Shown piece after piece: positions 16,385 through 26,122 of a stretch of 64,000 nucleotides of DNA (its first letter is position 1; the number at the start of each line of letters is the position of its first letter). The stretch covers positions 124,001 through 188,000 of the forward strand of contig NZ_QEOO01000036.1 of assembly GCF_003121585.1 (NCBI RefSeq). Direction: 5' to 3'. The notes beneath the pieces are model-generated. The model made no database searches. It was not told the DNA's origin and worked only from the letters and a program-made list of their open reading frames with translations. Source of the stretch: Nocardioides speluncae. Lineage in GTDB: Bacteria; Actinomycetota; Actinomycetes; Propionibacteriales; Nocardioidaceae. The position numbers were made by a program, and so were the translations under genes.

Positions 16385-18171
16385 TGATGTGGCTGATCAA
16401 GGAGAACTGGATCTGGCTGCTGCTGGCAGCGATCCTCGGGGCGGTCATCACCTGGCTGCTCATCATTCGCAAGGTTGCCGTGAGCAGCGTCAGCGAGCGG
16501 ACGATGACGGCGGCCGCCGGTGGTGCGGCAGTGGGCGCGGCCGGTGCGGCCGGCGCCGGGCTGGCGCTCGACAAGCCCGACGCCGATGCCGACCTGGACG
16601 CCGACGTGGACGTGCCCAGCGCGGACGCGGACGTCGATCTGGACAAGCCGAGCTTCGGCCTGGACAAGCCCGAGGCCGAGGCGCCGAGCGTGGACGCCGA
16701 CCTTGACACCCCGAGCTACGACGCGGACTTCGAGGACACTCGGATCCGCCCGGCCGTCGACCTGTCAGGTGACGCGCCCTCGGGTGACCTGCCGTCGGGC
16801 GATCTGCCCGAGGCGAGCGGTGGCCTGGACGTCGGTGACGGCGCACTCGCCGGCGGTGCTGGTCTGGCCGGTGCCGGTCTGGCCGGCGCCGCATACAGCG
16901 GTGGCGACGAAGACCTGGACGCCGGGGTCGGCGAGACCACCCGGATCCGTCCGGGTGGTAGCCACCGGGCCGACATCGGCGACCTGTCCGCGTCGTCCGA
17001 CGCTGACCTGTCGGCCTCTGACGCCGACCTGGCAGCTCCCGAGGCTGACCCCCTATCGGCCCCGGCGGCCGACCTGTCGGCGCCTGAGGCGGATCTGTCC
17101 ACGCCCGAGGCCGACCTTGCAGCGCCGGAGGCCGACGTCGCAGTTCCCGATGCGGGCACCGACGCCGACGCAGGCGCGGACGCCGGGGACCTCGGTGCGG
17201 CAGCCGGCCTGGCCGGCGTCGCCGGTGCGGGCGGGTTCGTAGCCGGGAAGTACGCCGGCTCGGCCGCGCCGTCGGCGGACGGGTCGGCACCCGCCGGTTA
17301 CACCGTCAAGGGCAACGAAGACTCGATGATCTACCACTCCACCGAGTCGCCGTACTACAGCCGGACCAAGGCCGAGGTGTGGTTCGACTCCGACGCGAGC
17401 GCCGAGGCCGCCGGGTTCCGGCGCTGGAACGCGCCCGACTTCCTGGGTGGTGGCGCGGCCGGCCTGGCCGCGGTACCCGCGGCGGGTGCGTACGGCGAGG
17501 GTTCGGCCGACCCGCTCGAGGGTGGGGACTCGCCGCACGAGTCGTTCACGATCAAGGGCAACGCGGACTCGATGAAGTACCACACCACCGAGTCGCCGTA
17601 CTACGGGCGGACGGTTGCGGAGACGTGGTTCAACAGCGAGGACGCCGCCCGGGGTGCCGGCTTCGTCCGTTGGGACGACCGCTCCGCGGATGAGGCTCCA
17701 GCTGCCTTCGCGGCGCTGCCTGCTGCGGGCGCGTACGGCGTCGGTTCGGCGGACCCGCTTGAGGGTGGGGACTCGCCGCACGAGTCGTTCACGATCAAGG
17801 GCAACGCGGACTCGATGAAGTACCACACCACCGAGTCGCCGTACTACGGGCGGACGGTCGCGGAGACGTGGTTCAACAGCGAGGACGCCGCCCGGGGTGC
17901 CGGCTTCGTCCGTTGGGACGACCGGTCCGGTGCGGCGGCCGAGCCCGCCACGCTGGTGAGCGTGCCCGAGGGCCAGTTCGGCCCGGGCTCGGCGGACCCG
18001 CTCGAGGGCGGGGCGTCGCCCGACGGATCGTTCACGATCAAGGGCAATGCGGACTCGATGCTGTACCACACCGAGGAGTCGCCTTACTACGGGCGGACGA
18101 TCGCGGAGACGTGGTTCAACAGCGAGGACGCCGCCCGCGGGGCCGGCTTCGCCCGTTGGGACGAGCGCTGA
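16384..18171 (+). CDS. Membrane-anchored protein with acidic repeats and four C-terminal 'sunset'-type repeats (ArfC-like position)
   Basis: 595 residues. N-terminal span about 5-27 (WIWLLLAAILGAVITWLLI), then an Ala/Asp-rich low-complexity region with 'DADLSAPEADLS'-type repeats and threonine motifs TRIRP. Four C-terminal units follow, of the pattern KGNxDSMxYHTxESPYYxRTxAExWF then a GAGFxRW ending. The last three sit at an exact 243-bp period and are near-identical in DNA. Single copies of this module occur at the ends of thermonuclease-like and some ribosomal proteins in actinobacteria; its function is unknown. ArfC is also a membrane protein encoded third, but much shorter. TRIRP-type threonines are possible Ser/Thr kinase targets (inference). 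Confidence 0.78.
   Translation: MMWLIKENWIWLLLAAILGAVITWLLIIRKVAVSSVSERTMTAAAGGAAVGAAGAAGAGLALDKPDADADLDADVDVPSADADVDLDKPSFGLDKPEAEAPSVDADLDTPSYDADFEDTRIRPAVDLSGDAPSGDLPSGDLPEASGGLDVGDGALAGGAGLAGAGLAGAAYSGGDEDLDAGVGETTRIRPGGSHRADIGDLSASSDADLSASDADLAAPEADPLSAPAADLSAPEADLSTPEADLAAPEADVAVPDAGTDADAGADAGDLGAAAGLAGVAGAGGFVAGKYAGSAAPSADGSAPAGYTVKGNEDSMIYHSTESPYYSRTKAEVWFDSDASAEAAGFRRWNAPDFLGGGAAGLAAVPAAGAYGEGSADPLEGGDSPHESFTIKGNADSMKYHTTESPYYGRTVAETWFNSEDAARGAGFVRWDDRSADEAPAAFAALPAAGAYGVGSADPLEGGDSPHESFTIKGNADSMKYHTTESPYYGRTVAETWFNSEDAARGAGFVRWDDRSGAAAEPATLVSVPEGQFGPGSADPLEGGASPDGSFTIKGNADSMLYHTEESPYYGRTIAETWFNSEDAARGAGFARWDER
17275..18170 (+). repeat. In-gene tandem repeats, 243-bp period
   Basis: GAG(GGTGGGGAC) unit starts fall at 17518, 17761 and 18004, exactly 243 bp apart, with a diverged first unit from about 17275. 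The units starting at 17518 and 17761 are almost identical over about 165 bp, showing recent duplication. Confidence 0.85.
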
Positions 18172-18194
18172 CCACAGGCAGACCCAAGACCGCT

Positions 18195-18229
18195 GAGTCG
18201 GCGCCGGTTCGCGAAACCGGCGCCGACTC
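18195..18229 (+). terminator. Hairpin terminator after the arfABC-like operon
   Basis: A perfect 15-bp stem GAGTCGGCGCCGGTT / AACCGGCGCCGACTC with loop CGCGA, 24 bp after the stop. It separates this operon from rimO. No clear T run. Confidence 0.75.
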
Positions 18230-18276
18230 CGCGGTTAACGGCCCGGTGCGGTAAGGCGGCATACTCGGGGGCGATT

Positions 18277-19740
18277 ATGACGACGACTGATGCTGGCCAC
18301 GCCGCCGACGAGCTGCTCTCGGTGGCCATGGTGACTCTCGGGTGCGCCCGCAACGAGGTCGACTCCGAGGAACTCGCGGGGCGGCTCGAGGCCGACGGCT
18401 TCCGCCTCGTCGCCGACCCCGAGGACGCCGACACGGTGGTCGTCAACACCTGTGGCTTCGTGGAGTCCGCCAAGAAGGACTCGGTCGACACCCTCCTGCA
18501 CGCCGCCGACCTCAAGGACGGCGGTCACGCCAAGGCGGTGGTGGCCGTTGGCTGCCTCGCCGAGCGGTACGGCAAGGACCTCGCCGCCGAGCTGCCCGAG
18601 GCCGATGCGGTGCTCGGCTTCGACGACTACCCCGACATCGCCGCGCGGCTGCGCGCGATCGTGGCGGGGGAGACCCACCACCCGCACACCCCGCAGGACC
18701 GCCGCAAGCTGCTGCCGATCTCCCCGGTCGAGCGGGATGCGAGCGGGATCAGCGTGCCCGGCCACCTGGAGATCGCCACGGTCGATGAGATCGGCGACCA
18801 CGCACCCGAGTCCGGCCCCCGCGCCGTACGCCGCCGGCTTGACGGCGGCCCGATGGCGCCGCTCAAGCTGGCCAGCGGCTGCGACCGCCGGTGCTCGTTC
18901 TGCGCGATCCCGAGCTTCCGCGGCTCGTTCGTCTCGCGCCGGCCCAGCGACGTACTCCACGAAGGCCAGTGGCTCGCCACCCAGGGCGTCAAGGAGCTGT
19001 TCCTGGTCAGCGAGAACTCCACGTCCTACGGCAAGGACCTTGGCGACCTCCGGCTGCTGGAGACGCTGCTGCCCGAGCTGTCCGCGATCGACGGCATCGA
19101 GCGGGTGCGGGTGTCGTACCTCCAGCCCGCCGAGACCCGGCCCGGGCTGATCGAGGCGATCGCGCAGATGCCCGGCGTCGCGGCGTACTACGACCTCTCC
19201 TTCCAGCACGCGAGCGCGACCGTGCTGCGCCGGATGCGCCGCTTCGGCGACCCGGACAGCTTCCTCGACCTGCTCGAGCGGATCCGCGGGCTCGCCCCCA
19301 CGGCCGGCGTCCGCTCCAACGTGATCGTCGGCTTCCCGGGCGAGACCGAGGACGACCTGCAGACCCTGTGCGACTTCCTCGAGGCCGCGCGGATGGACGT
19401 CACCGGCGTGTTCGGCTACTCCGACGAGGACGGCACCGAGGCCGCGTCGTACGACGGCAAGCTGGACGCCGACGAGATCGAGGACCGCACCGCCCACGTC
19501 ACCGCACTGGTCGAGGAGCTCAACGCCCAGCGCGCCGAGGAGCGGATCGGCGAGCAGGTCGTGGTTCTCGTCGAGAGCGTCGACGGCGACGCAGCCGAGG
19601 GTCGCGCAGCCCACCAGGGCCCCGAGGTCGACGGTACGACGACGCTCGAGACCGCCGCCGGCGTCGCAGTCGGGGACCTGGTCACTGCCACTGTCATCGC
19701 CACCGACGGCGTCGACCTGATCGCGAGGCCCGTGCTGTGA
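18277..19740 (+). CDS. rimO: Ribosomal protein S12 methylthiotransferase RimO
   Basis: 487 residues. N-terminal MTTase domain with cysteines in TLGCARNEVDSE, VNTCGFVES and AVGCLAERYG; radical-SAM cluster CDRRCSFC near residue 205; C-terminal TRAM domain. It adds a methylthio group to a conserved Asp of S12 using two Fe-S clusters and SAM. SGCDRRCSFCAIPSFRG and the S12-type length separate it from MiaB. A possible -10 CATACT (18260-18265) lies close to the ATG. The stop overlaps the pgsA start (GTGA at 19737). Confidence 0.96.
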   Translation: MTTTDAGHAADELLSVAMVTLGCARNEVDSEELAGRLEADGFRLVADPEDADTVVVNTCGFVESAKKDSVDTLLHAADLKDGGHAKAVVAVGCLAERYGKDLAAELPEADAVLGFDDYPDIAARLRAIVAGETHHPHTPQDRRKLLPISPVERDASGISVPGHLEIATVDEIGDHAPESGPRAVRRRLDGGPMAPLKLASGCDRRCSFCAIPSFRGSFVSRRPSDVLHEGQWLATQGVKELFLVSENSTSYGKDLGDLRLLETLLPELSAIDGIERVRVSYLQPAETRPGLIEAIAQMPGVAAYYDLSFQHASATVLRRMRRFGDPDSFLDLLERIRGLAPTAGVRSNVIVGFPGETEDDLQTLCDFLEAARMDVTGVFGYSDEDGTEAASYDGKLDADEIEDRTAHVTALVEELNAQRAEERIGEQVVVLVESVDGDAAEGRAAHQGPEVDGTTTLETAAGVAVGDLVTATVIATDGVDLIARPVL

Positions 19741-20339
19741 CCGAGACCCAGACCGTCTCCAACTGGAACATCCCCAACGTGCTCACGAGCCTGCGGATCG
19801 TGATGGTGCCGTTCTTCGGCTACGCGCTGCTGCAGGACGGCGGCGACTCGATCACCTGGCGCTGCGTAGCGTTCGCGCTGTTCACGCTCGGCATGATCAC
19901 CGACAAGATCGACGGCGACATCGCCCGGGCCCGCAACCTGGTCACCAACTTCGGCAAGATCGCCGACCCGATCGCCGACAAGGCGATCACCGGGATGGCC
20001 TTCATCGGGCTGTCCATCGTCGGCGACATCTGGTGGTGGGTGACCATCATCGTGCTGCTCCGCGAGTGGAGCGTCACCCTGCTGCGGCTGTCGATCCTCA
20101 AGAACGTCGTGATCGCGGCCGCCCAGAGCGGCAAGATCAAGACGGTGCTGCAGGCGATCGCCCTGTCCACGCTCTGCCTGCCGCTGCGTCAGGTCGACGG
20201 CTGGCTCGACGTACCCGGCGACGTGATCTTCTACGCCGCCCAGGTGCTGCTCGCCGGCGCGGTCGCGATGACGATATGGTCCGGCTACGAGTTCTTCCGC
20301 GACGTCTGGAAGCAGCGTTCCGCCGTCCGCACCTCCTAG
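19737..20339 (+). CDS. pgsA: CDP-diacylglycerol-glycerol-3-phosphate 3-phosphatidyltransferase
   Basis: 200 residues from the GTG at 19737, overlapping the rimO stop; the open frame further upstream lies over rimO. The CDP-alcohol phosphatidyltransferase signature DGDIARARNLVTNFGKIADP continues to the final PIAD (DG-x2-AR-x8-G-x3-D-x3-D). About six membrane segments. It makes phosphatidylglycerophosphate for PG and cardiolipin. cinA normally follows; here 12.5 kb of accessory genes intervene. Confidence 0.95.
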   Translation: MTETQTVSNWNIPNVLTSLRIVMVPFFGYALLQDGGDSITWRCVAFALFTLGMITDKIDGDIARARNLVTNFGKIADPIADKAITGMAFIGLSIVGDIWWWVTIIVLLREWSVTLLRLSILKNVVIAAAQSGKIKTVLQAIALSTLCLPLRQVDGWLDVPGDVIFYAAQVLLAGAVAMTIWSGYEFFRDVWKQRSAVRTS

Positions 20340-20400
20340 CGACAGCGCGGACGTTGGTGTCGAGTCCGTCCGTCTGTTCTCTCAGATAGAGGGGACGTCG

Positions 20401-23400
20401 TCACTCAAGTTCCCTGCCGCAGCACTCCCAAGCGAGCGTGAACCCATACGGTCCCGGGGTCTGTGTCGGAAACACAATCCGGAAGTCAGAACAGTTCGGG
20501 AGCTGCTGCGAGAGACACGACGAGTCTTCGGCGGCATAGATTCGGGCGGAGCCTTGGCCACTGTCGACCACCTCTTGGTTCCACTCCTGGACTAGTTGCC
20601 ATCGCTTGTTACCTGTGAGACTGAACCAGAGGTATTCGTTTCGGTCGCCGCCGAGGCTGAAGTTGTAGATATCGCTGGCGGCAGCGTTCTCCAGGTTCCC
20701 GGCTCCGGGCTCCGGGCTCCCATCGGCAACCGAGGCGGGCAGTTGTTCTAGCTCAAACTCCTGCGGGACCTCCGCCAGCTTGAACGAGTACGTTCTGCTG
20801 TTGCTGTTCGCGGGGTCGACGAAAAAGTCGAGCACGTAGTCGCCAGCCGGCAGGGTCATATGACCCGCGTGCCCGACTCCTTCACGCAGAGTCTCGTCCC
20901 AGGTCATGAACGGATCGACCGATCCCGCGTCCCGAAGCGCCCAGAGCGCTCCGCCCGCCAGGATGTTGAGTCTCAGGGGTGTGCTCGGATCAGTCACGGT
21001 GAACTCGTACTGATCAACTGATCCGGGCGTCTCGAGGTTTCCCGAACCGGTCCATGGGGTCCCGTTCGAAACCTCCGTCCCCAACTGATAGTTGAAGACA
21101 TCCGGAGGAGGCGGTGGCACCTTGAGGCGGAACGAGTACGCGCCCGGCGGATGCCAGTGCGGGTAGGCATAGAAGTCCAGCTGGTAGTCCCCGGCGGGAA
21201 GCGTTCTCGCCGATCCGTCCTGATTGAAGTACTCATCACGGCCCGTAGTGAGGTTGGTCAGCCTATGGATGGGCTGTCCAGCAAGTACCTCGTACTGGAC
21301 GGCGAGGCCCCCCGCCGGGATGGTGAACCGGTATCTGTCTGTCGAGGCGAATTCTTCGATGTATCCGGCGCCCGGCGCAGGCACCGCGTCGGAGACAGTC
21401 GACCCGATCTCATAGTCGAAAACTTCAAGGGCAGGCGCCTCGTAGATCGAGTACGTGTATGACCATGGGTACCCCTGAGCGAAGATCTCCGCACGATAGC
21501 GGCCTGCGGGTAGGTCGAACTTCGAGTACGGCGTCGTACTTGCTATGAGTGCCCCCGTCGTGTCGTTGTACAAGCGGTACGACATGAAGGAGGAGCCATC
21601 TCCCAGCTGGACTCGAGCGCCGCCCTCTGGCACCGAGAATCGATACACGTCTGTGGACGCGCCAGTTTCCAGCTTGCCTGCGCCTGGGCCTGGCACGCCA
21701 TCTGAGATTGCCTGCCCGAGTTCGACATCGAACTCCTGCGGCGGCGGGACCTCGTAGATCTTCATCGTGTAGGTCGTCGTGGACGGGGTCGTGAAGTTCG
21801 CGACCGTGATCGTGTAATTGCCTGCGGGTAGGGTGTGCTGGCCGAGGGTAAAGCCGGTGCCGACGGTTGCGCCATTTGCGACGTTGGTGATCGTGTAGGT
21901 CCTCATATGGCTGGCGGGCGGATCATGCGGGATCTCTACCTGAACCTTCATGCCGCCTGCGGGAATGGCGAACCGGTACACGTCCTTCGAGGCGCCGGTT
22001 TCCAGCCGTCCAGCACCAGGACCCGGAACGCCATCCGTGACTGTGCTGCCCAACGTGTAGTCAAACTGCTGGTCCGGAGGCGTCTGATAGAGGGTGAATG
22101 AGTACTTGCCAGGCTCCTGCTCTGGAAAGATCAGCTTGTAGTTGCCCGCCGGCAGGTCATGCTGATGCCGGTAGTTCCCGGACCCGACTGTCGTGCCGGT
22201 TCCATCCACGATTCGGTACATCATGTAACCGGAGATCGCCTCGTACTGAAGACTCGTTCCCCCATCCGGCACCGTGAACGTGTAGACGTCGCTGGACGCA
22301 TGCGTCTCAAGGTTGCCAGCGCCCGCGGCGGGGACACCGTCGGAAACCGTCGTCCCGAGTGTGTACTGGAAGACCTGTGCCTCCGGCGTCTCCTGAAGGA
22401 CGAACGAGTACGTTTTCGGTCCGCCGCTCGGGTACTCAAGCACGTATGCGCCGGGTGGGAGCACGATCCGATCACCGCCATCGCGGGCGTGCAGCACCAC
22501 TTCGCCCGAGCTGGCGTTCCGGATCTCCCAGGTGAGGGGCCGTTCGAGCTCATCGAGTCGGAGGGGCCGCATGGCAGCGGTCACGTTGAACCGGTAGTGG
22601 TCAGACGAGCCGGCGGTTTCCAGGTTTCCGGCGCCTTGCCAAGGTTGCCCATCCGAGACAACGGTTCCCAGCGGATAGTCGAAGACTTGGGGGGCTGGTA
22701 CCGGATACAGATTGAACGAGTACGGGCCAGGTAGATCGCGGGTGATCTCAAGCCGATACTGGCCCGCCGCAAGTGTGATCCTTCGATTCGACGCAGACCT
22801 GACGACGACCTGGCCGTCGGATCGGTTGGTTACGGTCCAGCCCGGATCAGAGGTGAGCTGCTCGTACTGCAGTTGGAGCCCGCCTGCGGGAACAGTGAAG
22901 TCGTACCTGTCGCTCGACGCGTACGTCTCAAGGTTGCCGGCGCCGGGCCAGGGGCTGCCATCGGCGACCACAGTGCCGAGTTCATAGGCGAACACCTGTG
23001 GGTCCGGCACGCCCGAGATACGGAAGGAATAGGGACCGGCGAAGTCACCGGTGACCTTGAGTTGGTACTCGCCGGCCGCTAGGTCGAACGCCTCGTTGCG
23101 GTTCCCGGTCGCGACTACCGCACCACTAGCCACCCGCGTCAGCGCGAACTCGGCGTGACCCGCAAGTTCCTCGTACTGCATCGAGCGGCTGCTCGGGACG
23201 GTGAAGCGGTACTGGTCGACGGACGCTATGGTCTCCAGATTTCCGGCGCCAGCTGACGGCACGCCATCCGAAACCACCGACCCAACGGTGTAGTCGAAGA
23301 TCTGAGGAGCCGGCACCTGCGCCAGCGAGAGCTTGTACGTTCCGATGGCTGTGGCAGTCGCTTCGAGGCGGTAGGGGCCTGGGTCGAGTTCGGGGGTTGT

Positions 23401-25998
23401 GAAGTCTCGGCAGATTGACTTTGTGCGCGCCCCAGACGCGACATTCACCACCGCGAGCGTTAGGCCAGCCGTGCACTGCGTCATGTCCACCACGAGAGAC
23501 GATCTCGTGGTCAGGTTGAAGACGTAATCGTCCTGACCACCCGGCTCCTCTATCGCGCCGGCACCGCTCCCGCCCGGAGCCTGGGTCGACGGCACGGTCA
23601 ACGGGAGTGCGACGTCGAAGCGATCGGGCTCGGGCACGACCAGAGAGAGCCGAACATTGTCGACTCCGAGAGATGTATTCAGTACACCGCGGAAGTTCTT
23701 CGGAACGAACCTCAGGTCAAGCGACGAGGTCGAGTGTGGAATGTTCACATCGAGCGCAAACTTACTGAACGGCGTCCCATTGGTCGTCGTGTTCACCGCT
23801 GTTCGTTCCACGGTGCCGGTCAGGCCGCCTGAGAGCGTCGGCCCTGCGGCCGCGTCGAAGTTGACGCGTCCGAGCACGGTGTCACCCGACCGGAGCTCTA
23901 GGGCCTGCGCGATCGAGTCGTCCCCGATGTTGCCGAACGCGTAGAGGTCGGTGACCAGTCTCAGTGACTGGTGACGTCGGATCTCACGCGCAGTCACCTG
24001 ATAGCCGGGCGAGTCGAAGAGGGGCCCAGCGATACGGGAGGTATTCGCGTCTCGCAAGTAGCGTGGCGCGGCGAAGTTGGACCCGACAGTGCCCTCGAAA
24101 TCTTCTGCAAGGTTGCCGGCGTCGTCGAATGGCTTGGCGGCCGGGTCGACCAAGACATCGTCCACGACAGCTGCTTGATCCGCATACGCCTCGTCGCCGG
24201 TGGCGACCACATCGAATACGCAGTCCTCGAACTGTGGGCCAGGCGCTACGTCCGCGTCCTGGCAAACCTGGGTGGCGGCGGCGATCTCCTCCTCTGAGAA
24301 GTCGGCGAGCGTGATGATGTTCTGGGGAAAGGCGAGGTCCGTGTAAGTCGCAGTCGACTCTCCGTTGACGTACGCGAAGACGGATTCCTCGTCGGTGATT
24401 CGCCAGGAGTCGGCGAACCGACCGTGCAATTCAGCGGCCGAGGTGGCCGCATTGAGCTGAGTGCCGTCGCGGAGCGCAAGGTCGTCCTGCGGGTCACCGT
24501 TGTTGTTTCCGAGCAGGCCTCGGGTCGTTGCGCCCTCGGGCACGCGGAAGCCGACGCCCATCGCGCCGCTCCAGCCATCCACCAGCATGGTCAGCCGCTC
24601 GCCGTGGCCGGGCCAGGTCACCGCGAACTTCCGGCCGTTGCGGACGACAGACGCTCCGTCGCCGAGATCGAAGATCTCCCCAGTAACGAGTGGTTGAACC
24701 TCGCCATCTATGCGCAGAGTCTCGCCCTTGATTTCCACGAGGACGTCGTTGATTTCGGCCGCAATTGACTTCATGGCGGAGATGTTGTCCCCGCGCGGTC
24801 CGAATCTAGCCTGCACATCGATCCCGTCGTCCGGAACCTCAAGCAAGTGGAACTCGCCCACGGACTGCAGGTCGTAAGCCAGGCCGTCCAACGTGGCGAT
24901 ATGCGGATCGCCGAACACATTCCAGTACGCTTGGCTGGCCAGGAGGTTGAACATCAGTGAGCTCAACTGTGCAATGGTCGTAATTGCGGATTCCGCCGTG
25001 CGCAGGATTGTGCTAATTGTCTTGAAACACTCAACGGCACCGCACAACTCGGCAACAGCAACAAGCATCGCCGCCACTGAGGCAACCAACTCGTAGTCGT
25101 CCTGTGAACTTGGCGAGCCGCTTGGATCTACGACCCAGGGGAAGTCGAATTCCGGATACTGCTTCTTGAACCACTCCCAGAAGTCATCCTCGCCGTTGGC
25201 GTTTCGGTCCGCGCCTGGTGGAGGGACATAACAGATGGCGGCCACTGGGAACTGGCATAGCTGCCGATCGTCCTGCTTGGTTCCGTCCGAGCACTTGATC
25301 ACCTCGATCGACGGATTGGTCACCAGCAGCACTCCGGGTGCTGACGAGGACGTCACATACTGCCGGACTTCACGCGTGCCCTGCGCGTTCGGACAGTCCC
25401 GCGCCACGATGCGGAACTCGTCGGTGCCCTTGTCCAGGGGCAGGATGTAGCGACCACGTGGGCGTCCTGCCGAACCTGGCGCCCAGTTGGTTACGTAGTC
25501 GGTCACCTGCCGAGCCGCGCCGACGGCATCGTGCAACTTGGCTTCGACCATCCCAAGCTGCTTCGAGGGATCGTGGCGGTCGTAGTACACAACGTCGACC
25601 CGCTTGTTGAACCTCGTCCGGACCTCCCACTGCACGTCCGGCGACGCTGGGCCACCGAGGCGGGCGATGAGCCGTGACTGCGCGACCGCCTCCGCCTGGA
25701 TCGTCTTGAGACCCTTGCACTCGCCGAGCCGATACTCCGCGTTCGGCGTGAGTGCTTTGGCCCAGCAGTCCTTGAGGTAGCCCCGGCTTGACCGGAGTGC
25801 CTCCGCAATGCAGCGGACCGCGGAGACCGTGGAGGGGTCCTCGGAGTTCGGCGGGCAGCCTTCGGCAGTGTCCGCCGCGGCGGCGGCAGGCGATGCGGTG
25901 GTGGGCGCGGCCGCCGACGGTGAGGCTGGCTGGGTCGTTGCGGAGATGACGGCGAAGCCGAGGATGGCGATCAACAGGATGCGACGTAACGGTTGCAT
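20401..25998 (-). CDS. Large secreted protein: nuclease-like N-terminal region, VWD-type domain, nine approx. 105-residue repeats
   Basis: 1865 residues; the ATG at 25998 has GGGGGA upstream. Signal peptide about 1-30. Residues 125-170 show RVDVVYYD, then MVEAKLHD and RQVTDYV (D135, E152, K154, Q164), which resembles a PD-(D/E)xK nuclease core. A von Willebrand D-like domain runs about 362-545 (VFGDPHIATLDGLAYD, GLLGNNNGDPQDDL). After a carbohydrate-binding-like stretch, nine repeats start with FDYxLGxxVSDGxPxxGAGN and end in GxYSFxL; a worn unit precedes them. No LPXTG or C-terminal anchor. The gene and its neighbour have visibly lower GC than the flanks. Function unknown: perhaps a surface adhesin or secreted effector. 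Confidence 0.75.
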   Translation of the reverse strand: MQPLRRILLIAILGFAVISATTQPASPSAAAPTTASPAAAAADTAEGCPPNSEDPSTVSAVRCIAEALRSSRGYLKDCWAKALTPNAEYRLGECKGLKTIQAEAVAQSRLIARLGGPASPDVQWEVRTRFNKRVDVVYYDRHDPSKQLGMVEAKLHDAVGAARQVTDYVTNWAPGSAGRPRGRYILPLDKGTDEFRIVARDCPNAQGTREVRQYVTSSSAPGVLLVTNPSIEVIKCSDGTKQDDRQLCQFPVAAICYVPPPGADRNANGEDDFWEWFKKQYPEFDFPWVVDPSGSPSSQDDYELVASVAAMLVAVAELCGAVECFKTISTILRTAESAITTIAQLSSLMFNLLASQAYWNVFGDPHIATLDGLAYDLQSVGEFHLLEVPDDGIDVQARFGPRGDNISAMKSIAAEINDVLVEIKGETLRIDGEVQPLVTGEIFDLGDGASVVRNGRKFAVTWPGHGERLTMLVDGWSGAMGVGFRVPEGATTRGLLGNNNGDPQDDLALRDGTQLNAATSAAELHGRFADSWRITDEESVFAYVNGESTATYTDLAFPQNIITLADFSEEEIAAATQVCQDADVAPGPQFEDCVFDVVATGDEAYADQAAVVDDVLVDPAAKPFDDAGNLAEDFEGTVGSNFAAPRYLRDANTSRIAGPLFDSPGYQVTAREIRRHQSLRLVTDLYAFGNIGDDSIAQALELRSGDTVLGRVNFDAAAGPTLSGGLTGTVERTAVNTTTNGTPFSKFALDVNIPHSTSSLDLRFVPKNFRGVLNTSLGVDNVRLSLVVPEPDRFDVALPLTVPSTQAPGGSGAGAIEEPGGQDDYVFNLTTRSSLVVDMTQCTAGLTLAVVNVASGARTKSICRDFTTPELDPGPYRLEATATAIGTYKLSLAQVPAPQIFDYTVGSVVSDGVPSAGAGNLETIASVDQYRFTVPSSRSMQYEELAGHAEFALTRVASGAVVATGNRNEAFDLAAGEYQLKVTGDFAGPYSFRISGVPDPQVFAYELGTVVADGSPWPGAGNLETYASSDRYDFTVPAGGLQLQYEQLTSDPGWTVTNRSDGQVVVRSASNRRITLAAGQYRLEITRDLPGPYSFNLYPVPAPQVFDYPLGTVVSDGQPWQGAGNLETAGSSDHYRFNVTAAMRPLRLDELERPLTWEIRNASSGEVVLHARDGGDRIVLPPGAYVLEYPSGGPKTYSFVLQETPEAQVFQYTLGTTVSDGVPAAGAGNLETHASSDVYTFTVPDGGTSLQYEAISGYMMYRIVDGTGTTVGSGNYRHQHDLPAGNYKLIFPEQEPGKYSFTLYQTPPDQQFDYTLGSTVTDGVPGPGAGRLETGASKDVYRFAIPAGGMKVQVEIPHDPPASHMRTYTITNVANGATVGTGFTLGQHTLPAGNYTITVANFTTPSTTTYTMKIYEVPPPQEFDVELGQAISDGVPGPGAGKLETGASTDVYRFSVPEGGARVQLGDGSSFMSYRLYNDTTGALIASTTPYSKFDLPAGRYRAEIFAQGYPWSYTYSIYEAPALEVFDYEIGSTVSDAVPAPGAGYIEEFASTDRYRFTIPAGGLAVQYEVLAGQPIHRLTNLTTGRDEYFNQDGSARTLPAGDYQLDFYAYPHWHPPGAYSFRLKVPPPPPDVFNYQLGTEVSNGTPWTGSGNLETPGSVDQYEFTVTDPSTPLRLNILAGGALWALRDAGSVDPFMTWDETLREGVGHAGHMTLPAGDYVLDFFVDPANSNSRTYSFKLAEVPQEFELEQLPASVADGSPEPGAGNLENAAASDIYNFSLGGDRNEYLWFSLTGNKRWQLVQEWNQEVVDSGQGSARIYAAEDSSCLSQQLPNCSDFRIVFPTQTPGPYGFTLAWECCGRELE
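20410..23300 (-). repeat. Nine tandem protein repeats within the VWD-type gene
   Basis: Units of about 100-110 codons. Each opens with a Pro-rich joint and F(D/A/N)Y, then GAG(N/R/K)LET, SxDxYxFxVP and LPAGxYxL, and closes with YSFxL. DNA identity between units is low, so the repeats are old. Coordinates approximate (about 20410-23300). Confidence 0.75.
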
Positions 25999-26122
25999 GA
26001 ATCCCCCGTACTGAGTGCCCGGTCACTGGCTATCGTTGCCGAGGCAACATGCCGGTGACCGTACAACGGATTCGGGGTACGGCGCCGGGAATGCCGCAAC
26101 ATCGGGGAACGGGAGACGAACA

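Noticed and set aside
17275..18170. Assembly duplication artefact
   Set aside because: Units differ at scattered bases and the outer two are clearly diverged, so the tandem is likely real.
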